From Serratia ficaria (GTDB taxonomy: Bacteria; Pseudomonadota; Gammaproteobacteria; Enterobacterales; Enterobacteriaceae): a DNA stretch of 64,000 nucleotides. The stretch is taken from the NCBI RefSeq assembly GCF_900187015.1, contig NZ_LT906479.1, positions 3,410,001-3,474,000 on the forward strand. Reading direction: 5' to 3'. Below, piece by piece: positions 1-7,889 of the stretch. Position 1 is the stretch's first letter; the number at the start of each line of letters is the position of its first letter. Position numbers and translations under genes: made by a program. The notes below the pieces were generated by a model, which searched no databases, was not told where the DNA came from, and saw only the letters and a list, made by a program, of their open reading frames with translations.

Positions 1-825
1 GCGCGGATCGCGCCCTGCCTCGGCGGCGCGGCGGCGAATGTCGGCCACGGTTTTTTTCAGCAGCGCTTTCGAGGGCGAGGCGACGAACACGCATTCGGCG
101 TGCTCGGCGGCGAACTGCTTGCCGCGGCTTGAAGCGCCGGCCTGATACAGCACCGGCGTGCGCTGCGGCGAAGGCTCGCTCAGGTGAATGCCCGGCACCT
201 GGAAAAACGCCCCTTGGTGGTTGATCGGATGGATCTTCGACGGGTCGCTGAAGATGCGTCGCCGGCGATCGCGCAGGATCGCGCCGTCTTCCCAGCTGCC
301 TTCCAGCAGCTTGTAAACCACCTGCAGGTATTCGTCGGCATAGTCGTAGCGCGCATCGTGATCGGTCTGCGCCTGGTGGCCAATGTTGCGCGCGCCGCTC
401 TCCAGATAGGAGGTGACGATATTCCAACCGATGCGCCCCTTGGTCAGGTGGTCTAGCGTCGACAGCCGGCGGGCGAAAGGATAAGGATGCTCGAACGACA
501 GCGAGGCGGTCAGCCCGAAGCCGAGATGCTCGGTGACCAGCGCCATCGGCGTCACCAGCGCCAGCGGATCGTTGACCGGTACCTGGGTGGCCTGGCGAAT
601 CGCCGCGTCGCCGCTGCCGTTCAGCACGTCGTAAATGCCCAGCACGTCGGCGATAAACAGCCCGTCGAACTTGCCGCGCTCCAGCAGGCGCGCCAGATCG
701 GTCCAGTATTCAAGATCCTTGTACTGCCAGGAACGATCGCGCGGGTGCGCCCACAGCCCCGGCGACTGATGGCCGACGCAGTTCATATCAAAAGCGTTAA
801 GGCGAATTTCACGTTGCGATGACAT
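1..825 (-). CDS. NtaA/SnaA/DszA-family FMN-dependent monooxygenase (partial)
   Basis: The gene enters from the left edge, so only the N-terminal ~275 residues are visible. The product begins MSSQREIRLNAFDMNCVGHQ and contains the stretches GLFIADVLGIYDV, GWNIVTSYLESGARNIG and SEPSPQRTPVLYQAGAS, typical of the class C flavin monooxygenases that use FMNH2 and oxygen on sulfonates, nitrilotriacetate or dibenzothiophene sulfone. The ATG at 825 has a GGAG ribosome site just upstream. It is a TIM-barrel luciferase-like protein, cytosolic, and needs a partner flavin reductase, not seen here. It lies downstream of, and on the same strand as, the FAD protein and ssuD, with an ~85-bp gap, so it may belong to the same sulfur-scavenging transcription unit. 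The substrate cannot be told from sequence. Confidence 0.85.
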   Translation of the reverse strand, partial: MSSQREIRLNAFDMNCVGHQSPGLWAHPRDRSWQYKDLEYWTDLARLLERGKFDGLFIADVLGIYDVLNGSGDAAIRQATQVPVNDPLALVTPMALVTEHLGFGLTASLSFEHPYPFARRLSTLDHLTKGRIGWNIVTSYLESGARNIGHQAQTDHDARYDYADEYLQVVYKLLEGSWEDGAILRDRRRRIFSDPSKIHPINHQGAFFQVPGIHLSEPSPQRTPVLYQAGASSRGKQFAAEHAECVFVASPSKALLKKTVADIRRRAAEAGRDPR

Positions 826-910
826 AACGATCTCCACAATTATCTGCCGGCCGCGGGCGTTGCCGGGCCGGATATCGGTTTTTTAGGATGTTAAAAACGG
901 GAATGGACGA

Positions 911-2293
911 TCAGCGTGAGGCTGGACATCGCGCCAGCAGGTATTGCGCGACGCTTTGGGCATGTTCCGCCACCTGCGGCAGCCCCATCAGTTCGCCGAA
1001 GCGGCCGCGCGCCGCCGGGCCGGCCACCAGCAGGCGCGGGTTGGCTCGGCCGTGGCGGTCAATCGCCTGGCTGTCGGCGCTGACCAACAGCCCCAGGCCG
1101 AGCGGGTCGGCGCGCAGCACGCCCTGCTCCGCCAGCCCGCCAAGCAACGGGCCGCTGGCGAGCAGCCCGGCGTGCGCCGGCCCGGTGGTGACCAGCAGCC
1201 GCTGTACCCGCAGGGTTTCCGCACCGCCGCCGCGCAGCGCCAAATCCAGCCTGACGCCCTGCGGTTCCAGCTCCGCACGTTGCAAACGCGCCGCCAGCAC
1301 CCGCAGGCTGCCCGCCGCGCGTTTTTCTTCCAGCAATGTGCTGACCTGCGGTGCGATGCGGTAGCGGTGCACGTCCCAGTAGGCGCGCAGATGGCGCAAA
1401 AAACGCCGCTGCTCCACCGGGCTGAAGGCTTGCCACAGCCGCTGGCCGTTGGCGCGAACGTCGTCCAGCACCGCCTGCCAGGGCACTTGCTGCGCGGCGG
1501 CGCGGGCCACCTCAAGCCGCACCTGTCGCAGCCAATGGCCGAGCTTCGGCGCCGCCGGCGCGATCGGCCAGGCCGGGTAATCCCCTTCGGCGTTGGGGCG
1601 CGGCAGCAGGCCATGGCGAGAAAACGCCACTATCTGCCCGCGATGCCCGCGCCGCCGCAGCGCCGCCACCGCGTCGGCCATGGTCAGCCCGGCGCCGACG
1701 ATCGCCAGCGGCTCATCCGCCGCCACCTGTTCCAGCGCGTCCGCCGCCCAGGGGTTGGCGATCAGCCGGGCGCTCTGCGCCAGCCCGGCCGAAATCTGGC
1801 GCGGCGGCGACGGCGGCGGATGACTCACCGCCAACACCACATAGTCGCCCCACAGACGTTCGCCGCTGGCGGTCGTCACCGTCGCCCCCTGCGCATCCGG
1901 CTGCAGGCTCACCGCCCGGTCGCGCAGATGGCGCAGCGAGGCGCTGCCGGAACGCGCCGCCTGATGAAACCGTTGCTCAACGTAGCGGCCAAAGGCATTG
2001 CGCTGCGGGTAAATCTTGCCGTCGCGCCACAACGCCTGGGGATCGGTTTCCAGCCCGCCGCCGCTGCGGAACCAGCGCTCGAAATCCCCCTGCGGCTCGC
2101 CGGCCAGCTGCATCTTGTCGGCCGGCACGTTGATGCGGTGCGCCGGTTCTTCGGTGGAGTACGCCACCCCATAGCCGGGCGCGGCGCGCGGCTCGATCAC
2201 CGTCACCGCCACCTCGCCCTGCGCCAGTTGGATCGCCAGCGCGGCGCCGGTGAAGCCGCCGCCGATGATGATGACGTGCGCACGCGTTGTCAT
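911..2293 (-). CDS. FAD/NAD(P)-binding oxidoreductase
   Basis: A 460-residue flavoprotein. Near the N-terminus (residues ~7-18) is a dinucleotide-binding motif IIIGGGFTGAALAIQLA, followed by GYGVAYSTEEPAHRINVPADKM, characteristic of the FAD-NAD(P)-binding family (NAD_binding_9, PF13454), and a second Rossmann-like motif LAIVGAGLTMADAVAALRRRG near the middle. Family members are poorly characterised; several sit beside luciferase-like monooxygenases. Here the start codon overlaps the ssuD stop by one base (TGATG), so the two are translationally coupled and probably cooperate. Whether it supplies reduced flavin or acts on the sulfonate-derived aldehyde is not known. Cytosolic; no signal peptide. 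Confidence 0.85.
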   Translation of the reverse strand: MTTRAHVIIIGGGFTGAALAIQLAQGEVAVTVIEPRAAPGYGVAYSTEEPAHRINVPADKMQLAGEPQGDFERWFRSGGGLETDPQALWRDGKIYPQRNAFGRYVEQRFHQAARSGSASLRHLRDRAVSLQPDAQGATVTTASGERLWGDYVVLAVSHPPPSPPRQISAGLAQSARLIANPWAADALEQVAADEPLAIVGAGLTMADAVAALRRRGHRGQIVAFSRHGLLPRPNAEGDYPAWPIAPAAPKLGHWLRQVRLEVARAAAQQVPWQAVLDDVRANGQRLWQAFSPVEQRRFLRHLRAYWDVHRYRIAPQVSTLLEEKRAAGSLRVLAARLQRAELEPQGVRLDLALRGGGAETLRVQRLLVTTGPAHAGLLASGPLLGGLAEQGVLRADPLGLGLLVSADSQAIDRHGRANPRLLVAGPAARGRFGELMGLPQVAEHAQSVAQYLLARCPASR

Positions 2294-3465
2294 CAGCCCT
2301 CCTTCACCGTCTGGCCGGGGCGTTTGTCGCCGCCGATGGTCTCGCCGAACGGGCCGGTATTCACGGTGCGCGCCGCCTGATTGGCCGGTTGCGACAGCGG
2401 CAGCAGCGGCATCACCAGTTCGGCGAAGCGGTGCGCCTCTTCCAGGTGCGGGTAGCCGGAAAGGATAAAGTTATCGATGCCCAGCGCCTGATATTCGCGA
2501 ATGCGTTCCGCCACCTGCTGCGGATTGCCCACCAGCGCGGTGCCGGCGCCGCCGCGCACCAGGCCGACGCCGGCCCACAGGTTGGGGCCGATGCGCAGGC
2601 CGTCGCGCGAGCCGCCGTGCAGCGCGCTCATGCGCTGCTGACCGGTGGAGTCCATGCGGGCGAAGATCTTCTGCGCCGACGCGATGGTGTCTTCGTCCAG
2701 GTGTGCGATCAGCCGATCGGCCGCCGCCCAGGCTTCCTCCTCGGTTTCCCGCACGATAACGTGCAGGCGAATGCCGTAGCTGAGTTTGCGCCCCTGCAGC
2801 TCGGCGCGCTGGCGCACCACCGCCAGCTTTTCCGCCACCTGCGCCAGCGGCTCGCCCCAGGTCAGGTAGGTATCGATCTGGTTGGCGGCGATGTCGATAG
2901 CCTCCGGTGACGAACCGCCGAAATACAGCGGCGGGCCGTTTTCCTGCACCGGCGGAAACAGCAGCTCGGCGCCCTCGACGCGAATATGCTTGCCGTTGAA
3001 ATCGACCTTATCGCCCTGCAGCAGCCGCTGGTAAACCTCGAGAAACTCCTGCGTCACCTCATAGCGCTCGGCGTGGCTGAGGAAAATGCCGTCGCCCTTG
3101 TTCTCCACCGGGTCGCCGCCGGTCACCACGTTGATCAACAGCCGCCCCTCCGACAGCCGGTCCAGCGTCGCCGCCATGCGCGCCGCCAGGCTCGGCGGCT
3201 GCAGCCCGGGGCGCACCGCCACCAGATAGCGCAGCCGACGGGTGATCGGCGCCAACGCCGCCGCCACCAGCCAGGAGTCCTCGCAGCTTTTGCCGGTGGG
3301 GATCAGCACGCCGTAATAACCGAGGTTGTCGGCGGCCAACGCCACCTGTTGCAGATAGGGCAGATCCACCGGGCGCCCGCCCTGGGTGGTGCCGAGATAG
3401 CGGCCATCGCCATGGGTCGGCAAAAACCAGAAGACGTTGATGCTCTCTTTCACGGACTCAGTCAT
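2293..3465 (-). CDS. ssuD: alkanesulfonate monooxygenase, SsuD-like
   Basis: A 390-residue class C flavin monooxygenase that would cleave alkanesulfonates with FMNH2 and O2 into aldehyde and sulfite. Recognised by [18 protein letters not shown] at the N-terminus, [53 protein letters not shown] and [12 protein letters not shown], all hallmarks of SsuD and the dimethylsulfone monooxygenase SfnG. Length agrees with the family (about 380). It is the first gene after a divergent intergenic region holding a -24/-12 promoter, and is coupled to the following FAD protein by a one-base overlap. An SfnG or a different sulfonate specificity cannot be excluded. Confidence 0.88.
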   Translation of the reverse strand: MTESVKESINVFWFLPTHGDGRYLGTTQGGRPVDLPYLQQVALAADNLGYYGVLIPTGKSCEDSWLVAAALAPITRRLRYLVAVRPGLQPPSLAARMAATLDRLSEGRLLINVVTGGDPVENKGDGIFLSHAERYEVTQEFLEVYQRLLQGDKVDFNGKHIRVEGAELLFPPVQENGPPLYFGGSSPEAIDIAANQIDTYLTWGEPLAQVAEKLAVVRQRAELQGRKLSYGIRLHVIVRETEEEAWAAADRLIAHLDEDTIASAQKIFARMDSTGQQRMSALHGGSRDGLRIGPNLWAGVGLVRGGAGTALVGNPQQVAERIREYQALGIDNFILSGYPHLEEAHRFAELVMPLLPLSQPANQAARTVNTGPFGETIGGDKRPGQTVKEG

Positions 3466-3535
3466 TTATGCATTTCCTATATAACCATTACTGATTTTTA
3501 TCGATAGAAAGTTTTTGTTTGGTTATAAATCTGAT

Positions 3536-3551
3536 AGCAGGATGCATGCCA
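3536..3551 (-). promoter_or_regulatory. sigma-54 (-24/-12) promoter of the ssuD operon
   Basis: On the minus strand the sequence reads TGGCATGCATCCTGCT, a near-perfect fit to the RpoN consensus TGGCAY-R-N4-YTGCW. The invariant GG (3549-3550) and GC (3537-3538) are separated by exactly 10 bp, as sigma-54 requires. Transcription would begin near 3525, about 60 bases before the ssuD start. The neighbouring divergent gene is a sigma-54 activator, which makes a chance match unlikely. Confidence 0.85.
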
Positions 3552-3613
3552 GCCCCGATTATTTTTAAAATCATTAAAAATCAAACAATTGAAAACAAAT
3601 CGGCGGCGAAAAA

Positions 3614-3631
3614 CTGTTGCGTTGGCAACAG
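3614..3631. promoter_or_regulatory. upstream activator dyad 1
   Basis: A perfect inverted repeat, CTGTTGC-GTTG-GCAACAG, centred at 3622.5 and about 75 bp upstream of the -24 element of the ssuD promoter. It has the form and position expected of an upstream activating sequence for a bacterial enhancer-binding protein. A matching second dyad follows three helical turns further away. That the adjacent regulator binds it is inference. Confidence 0.65.
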
Positions 3632-3646
3632 CCGGTGCTGATGAGC

Positions 3647-3662
3647 TGCTGCAAATGCAGCA
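3647..3662. promoter_or_regulatory. upstream activator dyad 2
   Basis: A perfect inverted repeat TGCTGC-AAAT-GCAGCA, centred at 3654.5, which is 32 bp (three turns of B-DNA) from dyad 1. The two sites share the form TGYTGC-N4-GCARCA. Paired sites on one helical face are usual for sigma-54 activators and favour oligomer assembly. It also lies 78 bases before the regulator's own start codon, so autoregulation is possible. Confidence 0.55.
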
Positions 3663-3739
3663 AAGCCCGCGGCGGCCCCCCTCGCCGCCGCCGCTGCGCT
3701 GGGATAAGATTTTTCCTCCGTTCACCGCAGGAGCCGCCC

Positions 3740-5647
3740 ATGCATAACCCACAGCCGTACGCCTCCGACAAACCGGTGCTGATCGACCCGGCGTCGATCG
3801 CCTTTCAAAGCGTGCTGGACCGGCTGGCGCCGACCGACGCCACCGTACTGATCGTCGGCGAGACCGGCACCGGCAAAGAGGTGGTGGCGCGCTATCTGCA
3901 CCACAACAGCCCGCGCCGCCATCAGCCGTTTCTGGCGGTGAACTGCGGCGCGCTGACCGAAAGCCTGGCGGAAGCCGAGCTGTTCGGCCACGAGAAAGGC
4001 GCCTTTACCGGCGCCATCGGCACCCATCAGGGCTGGTTCGAAGCGGCGGAAGGCGGCACCTTGCTGCTGGATGAGATCGGCGAGCTGAGCCTGCAGCTGC
4101 AGGTCAAGCTGCTGCGGGTGTTGCAGGAGCGCGAGATCACCCGCGTGGGATCGCGCAAGGCGCTGAAGGTGAACGTGCGGGTGATCGCCGCCACCCACGT
4201 AGACCTGGCCAGCGCCATCCGCGAACGCCGGTTCCGCGAAGACCTCTATTACCGGCTGAACGTGGCGGCGGTGACGCTGCCGCCGCTGCGCCAGCGGCCG
4301 GACGACATCCCGGTGCTGGCCAACCATTTTTTATCGCTGTACGCGCGCCGCCTCGGGCGGCCACGGCTGCAGCTGGCGCCGGAGACGCTGCAGGCGCTGC
4401 TGGATTACCGCTGGCCGGGCAACGTGCGCGAGCTGGAAAACACGCTGCACAACGCGGTGCTGCTGAGCAAGGATGCGCTGATCGCCCCCCACCAGCTGCG
4501 GCTCAACCAAAGCCTGCAGGAAGCGGCCGGCGCCGGCGACGACGCCATCGGCCACTTTGTACGGCAACAGCTGCAGGGCGACGGCGGCCAGCTTTACCAA
4601 CGGGTGCTGGACTCGCTGGTGCGCAACGCATTCGACGCCTGCGACGGCAATCAGCTGCAGGCGGCGGCGCTGCTCGGCATCAGCCGCAATACCCTGCGCA
4701 CCCACCTGGCGCACCTCGGGCTGATCAAGCCGCGGCGTCGCAACGCCGCCGGCGCGGCCCGCCCGCTGAACGCCGCGCCGCCGCACGAGCGCGAGCTGCG
4801 CATCGGCTATCAAAAGTTCGGCAACCTCGGGGTGCTGAAGGCGCGGCAAAGCCTGGAGCAGCGCCTCGCCGACCAGCCGATCAGCATTCTGTGGAGCGAG
4901 TTCCCCGCCGGGCCGCAGCTGCTGCACGCGCTGGACAACGACGAAATCGACTTCGGCACCACCGGCGAAGTGCCGCCGATCTTCGCCCAGGCGCAGGGCC
5001 ATGCGCTGGTGTACGTGGCCTTCGAGCCGCCGGCGCCGCAGAGCGTGGCGATGGTGGTGCCAAACGACAGCCCGATCCGCAGCGCCGCCGATCTGCGCGG
5101 CAAGCGCATTGCCGTCAACAAAGGCTCCAACGTGCATTATCTGCTGGTGCAGATGCTGGATGAACAGGGGTTGTCGCTGAACGACGTGCGCATCGTCTAC
5201 GCGCCGCCGAAATACCCGCTGTCGGCTACCGATTATCAGGCGATCGACGCCTGGATGATGTGGGATCCGCTGCTCAGCGACGCCCAGCGTTCGGGCGAGC
5301 TGCGCGTCATCGCCGACGGCACCCAACGGGTGCTGAATCAGCAGTTTTATCTGGCGCGCCGCAGCTTTGCCGAACGGTCGGGCGATCTGTTGCAGCACAT
5401 CATGCAGGCGCTGCAGCACACCGGCCGCTATATTGCCGCGCAGCCGGTGGAAGCGGCGCGTCATCTTTCCAGCGAGCTGGGGCTGGCGACCGCCTCGCTG
5501 GAGCTGGCGCTGTCGCGCCGCAGCCACGAAACCCGGGCGATGAACCTGCAGGTGATCCGCCAGCAGCAAAGCATCGCCGACCGCTTTTACGCCCTGGGCC
5601 TGCTGCCCAGAGCGATCAACGTGCGCGACGCGGTGTGGCCGATGTGA
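3740..5647 (+). CDS. sigma-54-dependent activator fused to an SsuA-like ligand-binding domain
   Basis: A 635-residue fusion. There is no N-terminal receiver or PAS domain: the AAA+ domain starts almost at once, with Walker A GETGTGKE (residues ~40-47), the sigma-54 contact loop GAFTGA (~87-92), Walker B LLLDEI (~108-113) and [10 protein letters not shown] (~225-234). A Fis-type helix-turn-helix follows (~305-328, [17 protein letters not shown]). From ~350 to the end the protein is a periplasmic-binding-protein-like fold beginning [17 protein letters not shown], the start seen in SsuA-type sulfonate-binding proteins. The ATG at 3740 is chosen because GCAGGAG lies just upstream; an in-frame start at 3617 would run through the operator dyads. 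No signal peptide, so the binding domain must sense ligand in the cytosol. Probably activates the divergent ssuD operon. Confidence 0.88.
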   Translation: MHNPQPYASDKPVLIDPASIAFQSVLDRLAPTDATVLIVGETGTGKEVVARYLHHNSPRRHQPFLAVNCGALTESLAEAELFGHEKGAFTGAIGTHQGWFEAAEGGTLLLDEIGELSLQLQVKLLRVLQEREITRVGSRKALKVNVRVIAATHVDLASAIRERRFREDLYYRLNVAAVTLPPLRQRPDDIPVLANHFLSLYARRLGRPRLQLAPETLQALLDYRWPGNVRELENTLHNAVLLSKDALIAPHQLRLNQSLQEAAGAGDDAIGHFVRQQLQGDGGQLYQRVLDSLVRNAFDACDGNQLQAAALLGISRNTLRTHLAHLGLIKPRRRNAAGAARPLNAAPPHERELRIGYQKFGNLGVLKARQSLEQRLADQPISILWSEFPAGPQLLHALDNDEIDFGTTGEVPPIFAQAQGHALVYVAFEPPAPQSVAMVVPNDSPIRSAADLRGKRIAVNKGSNVHYLLVQMLDEQGLSLNDVRIVYAPPKYPLSATDYQAIDAWMMWDPLLSDAQRSGELRVIADGTQRVLNQQFYLARRSFAERSGDLLQHIMQALQHTGRYIAAQPVEAARHLSSELGLATASLELALSRRSHETRAMNLQVIRQQQSIADRFYALGLLPRAINVRDAVWPM

Positions 5648-5672
5648 ACCGCTATTGCTGAAGAGCTCGACG

Positions 5673-5730
5673 TTATATGCCCGTAGATTTCGAGTTGCAG
5701 CCGACAAGGCCGCAGCTTGAAAGATGAAGG
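5673..5730. repeat. ERIC-derived palindromic remnant
   Basis: About 58 bp in which the two ends of an ERIC-type element are joined (TTCGAGTTGCAG ... GCAGCTTGAAAGATGA), with the middle missing. The ends are inverted repeats and would form a hairpin between the converging regulator gene and the AhpD-like gene, where it may act as a bidirectional transcription end. The same terminal sequence is seen in the full copy at 13041-13164. Confidence 0.6.
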
Positions 5731-5733
5731 GGA

Positions 5734-6846
5734 TCAGACATAGGGTTCGCCGAGGGTGAGCATCAGCCGGTTGGCCCAGGCGAAGAACGCCGTCGACTGC
5801 ACCAGATCCAGCAGCGCCAGTTCATCCAGCCCCTGGGCGCGCAGCGCCGCCAACTGCCCGCCATCGGCCCGCGGCGGCGTGGCGGACAGCGCGGCGGCGA
5901 AGTCGATCTGCGCCCGCCAGCGTTCATCCTGCCCCTGGCTCAATACCTCGCCCGGCGCCACCGCCAGCAGCCTTTCTACCTCGGCTTCGCGCTTCGACAG
6001 CTGCGCCGCCTTGCGCGCATGCACCGAGGCGCAATAGATGCAGCCGTTCACCTTGCTGGCCACCGTCGCCGCCAGCTCGCGCTCCTGCCGCGCCAGGCCG
6101 CCGGGGGTATAGAAAATCGCCCGGTCGGCCAGCGTGCGCTGCTCCAGCACCGGGTGGTTGCGCGCCAGCAGGCGGAAGTAGTCCGAATCGGCGTGGCCAA
6201 AGCGCGTTAGCTGCGCCTTGCCGTCTTCGTCGAACTCCGCCAGGGGTTTGGCGGCGATCCACGGCTCCCACCCCAGCTCTTGCCGGGTAAAGGCCGGCGG
6301 TGCCTGACGGCCGTCCAGCGTCAGCGGCCCGGTGCGCCAGCGGCCGGCCGTTACCGGCGGATGCGCCGCAGCTGCGGCCGCTTTGCCGCCCAGCAGCCGG
6401 TAGCCCTGCAGCAAGCGGCTCTGGAAGCTGACGAAGGCAATCAGCTGCGACAGCGTAACGATGGCGTCCAGCGACCAGCCGGCCTGCCGTAAAGCCTGCA
6501 AATGTTGGGCATCGGCGTTGGCCGGTTGAAACGCCAGCCGCTCGGCGTGATCCAGCGCCGCACGCAGCCCCTCGCCTTGCGGCTCTTCGCCCTGCCGTTC
6601 CAGCAAGGCCGCGTAGTGCGCCGCCAGCCGACTCTCGCCGTGCCATTCGCTGATGCGCCGGGCCAGCAGCAGCCGCTGCGCCAGCGGAAAATCACCGGCG
6701 TCGGCCGGGGAGAACAGCGCCAGATAGCTGGCCTGAATGGCGTCGGTGGCCGCCTGACGCGTGGTTCTGGCCTGCGCCAGCGCGGAGTCTGCGGCGATTT
6801 CCGCCAGTTCGGCCAGCAGGTCGGCCGTCTTCGATAACGTCGTCAT
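5734..6846 (-). CDS. alkylhydroperoxidase/CMD-domain protein, two-part
   Basis: A 370-residue protein whose C-terminal half holds an AhpD/carboxymuconolactone decarboxylase core with the redox motif CIYCASVHARKA (CxxC then His). The N-terminal half (LSKTADLLAELAEIAADS...) resembles the separate CMD-domain partner found in other genomes, so it reads as a natural fusion of two AhpD-like units, the first without a CxxC. From memory, TIGRFAM groups such paired proteins with the luciferase-like monooxygenase/ABC importer cluster to which this gene belongs. It is last in the operon and overlaps the monooxygenase by ATGA. Likely role: thiol-dependent peroxide or hydroperoxyflavin-product detoxification in the cytosol. 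Substrate unknown. Confidence 0.8.
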   Translation of the reverse strand: MTTLSKTADLLAELAEIAADSALAQARTTRQAATDAIQASYLALFSPADAGDFPLAQRLLLARRISEWHGESRLAAHYAALLERQGEEPQGEGLRAALDHAERLAFQPANADAQHLQALRQAGWSLDAIVTLSQLIAFVSFQSRLLQGYRLLGGKAAAAAAHPPVTAGRWRTGPLTLDGRQAPPAFTRQELGWEPWIAAKPLAEFDEDGKAQLTRFGHADSDYFRLLARNHPVLEQRTLADRAIFYTPGGLARQERELAATVASKVNGCIYCASVHARKAAQLSKREAEVERLLAVAPGEVLSQGQDERWRAQIDFAAALSATPPRADGGQLAALRAQGLDELALLDLVQSTAFFAWANRLMLTLGEPYV

Positions 6847-7889
6847 AGCTTTTCCTCAGCGTGATGTTCATTGGGGGTGTGGAGGGTGTTGCGCCGCCAC
6901 CCCAGTTCGGGCGCGACATGGCGGGCGATGAGGTCGATAGAGCGCAGAATATGGGCGTGCGGCGGATCGATGGAGTGCACCTGAAACGCCAGATCGGTGA
7001 CCCGCGCCAGCGCGCTGTCCCGCTGCAGCGAGGCGATCACCTGGTCGGGCGTGCCCAAGTGCACGTCGAAAGCGCGGATCAGGCCGTCCAGCGACTCGTC
7101 GGCCGGCTGATGACCGCTGGCGCGCAGGCGCGCCAAGCCACGATTCAGCCCGGCGGCGGCGAAATCGCGCGCCTGCTGGCCGTTCTCGCTGACAAAAGCG
7201 GTACGCGATCCCATGATGCGCGGCGCGATGCCGGCCGGCAGCGCCGCCAGATAGGCGTCGATGATCGGGTTTTGCAGTTCGTCCAACGGCAGGTCCGGCG
7301 CGTCCGCCGGGCGCGGCTGGGTGCGCGACAGCATCAGGCCGTCCCCCGCCCGGCCGGCGCGTTCGCCGCCCTCGACCGAGAAGGTCGCCTGCCAGACGCG
7401 CTGCGCCAGCTGCGGCGCCGCCGGATACAGGCGATTCTCCTCGCCGCCCAGCGCCTCGCCGCGCCAGGCGCCAAGCAGAGTGCGCAAGTTTTCGGCGAAT
7501 ACCGCATTGCGCTGCCCGGCGTCGATGCCGAAGGCGCCGAAGGAAGACGGCGTGCCGCCGGCGGCCACCCCAACCTCCAGCCGGCCGTCGGACAGCAGAT
7601 CCAGCACCGCCGTGTCTTCCGCCACCCGCACCGCCGACTCCATCGGCAACGTGATCACCCCGGTACCCAGCCGAATGTGGCGGGTGCGCGCCGCCACCTG
7701 CGCCAGAAACACCAGCGGCGACGGCAGGCCGCCCTCGTCTTGGTGGAAATGGTGCTGCGCCACCCAGGCGGCGTCGAAACCGGCTCGCTCGGCGTGCAGG
7801 ATCTGTTCGGTCGCCAGTCGGTAACGCTCCTGAGCGCTGCCCTGATCCAGCAAACGGGTGAAAAAACCGAGTCTCTTGTGGCTCATCAT
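6843..7889 (-). CDS. luciferase-like FMN-dependent monooxygenase
   Basis: A 348-residue luciferase-family (LLM) enzyme beginning KRLGFFTRLLDQG, with FDAAWVAQHHFHQDEGGLPSPLVFLAQVAARTRHIRLGTGVITLPMESAVRVAEDTAVLDLLSDGRLEVGV split over the first third, the standard TIM-barrel luciferase core. It resembles the group I remember as the KPN_01858 family, which travels with a dedicated peptide-type ABC importer. The start overlaps the end of the ABC ATPase gene (ATGA), and its own end overlaps the AhpD-like gene, so all are one operon. It probably oxygenates the compound imported by the upstream transporter; the compound is unknown. Confidence 0.85.
   Translation of the reverse strand: MMSHKRLGFFTRLLDQGSAQERYRLATEQILHAERAGFDAAWVAQHHFHQDEGGLPSPLVFLAQVAARTRHIRLGTGVITLPMESAVRVAEDTAVLDLLSDGRLEVGVAAGGTPSSFGAFGIDAGQRNAVFAENLRTLLGAWRGEALGGEENRLYPAAPQLAQRVWQATFSVEGGERAGRAGDGLMLSRTQPRPADAPDLPLDELQNPIIDAYLAALPAGIAPRIMGSRTAFVSENGQQARDFAAAGLNRGLARLRASGHQPADESLDGLIRAFDVHLGTPDQVIASLQRDSALARVTDLAFQVHSIDPPHAHILRSIDLIARHVAPELGWRRNTLHTPNEHHAEEKL

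Noticed and set aside
944..2380. Long plus-strand reading frame (478 codons) opposite the FAD-binding protein
   Set aside because: Arg/Gln/His-rich composition, no domain, and exact opposition to a gene with clear Rossmann motifs: a high-GC antisense shadow. The same applies to long frames opposite katG, lacZ, the liv genes and the cit genes.
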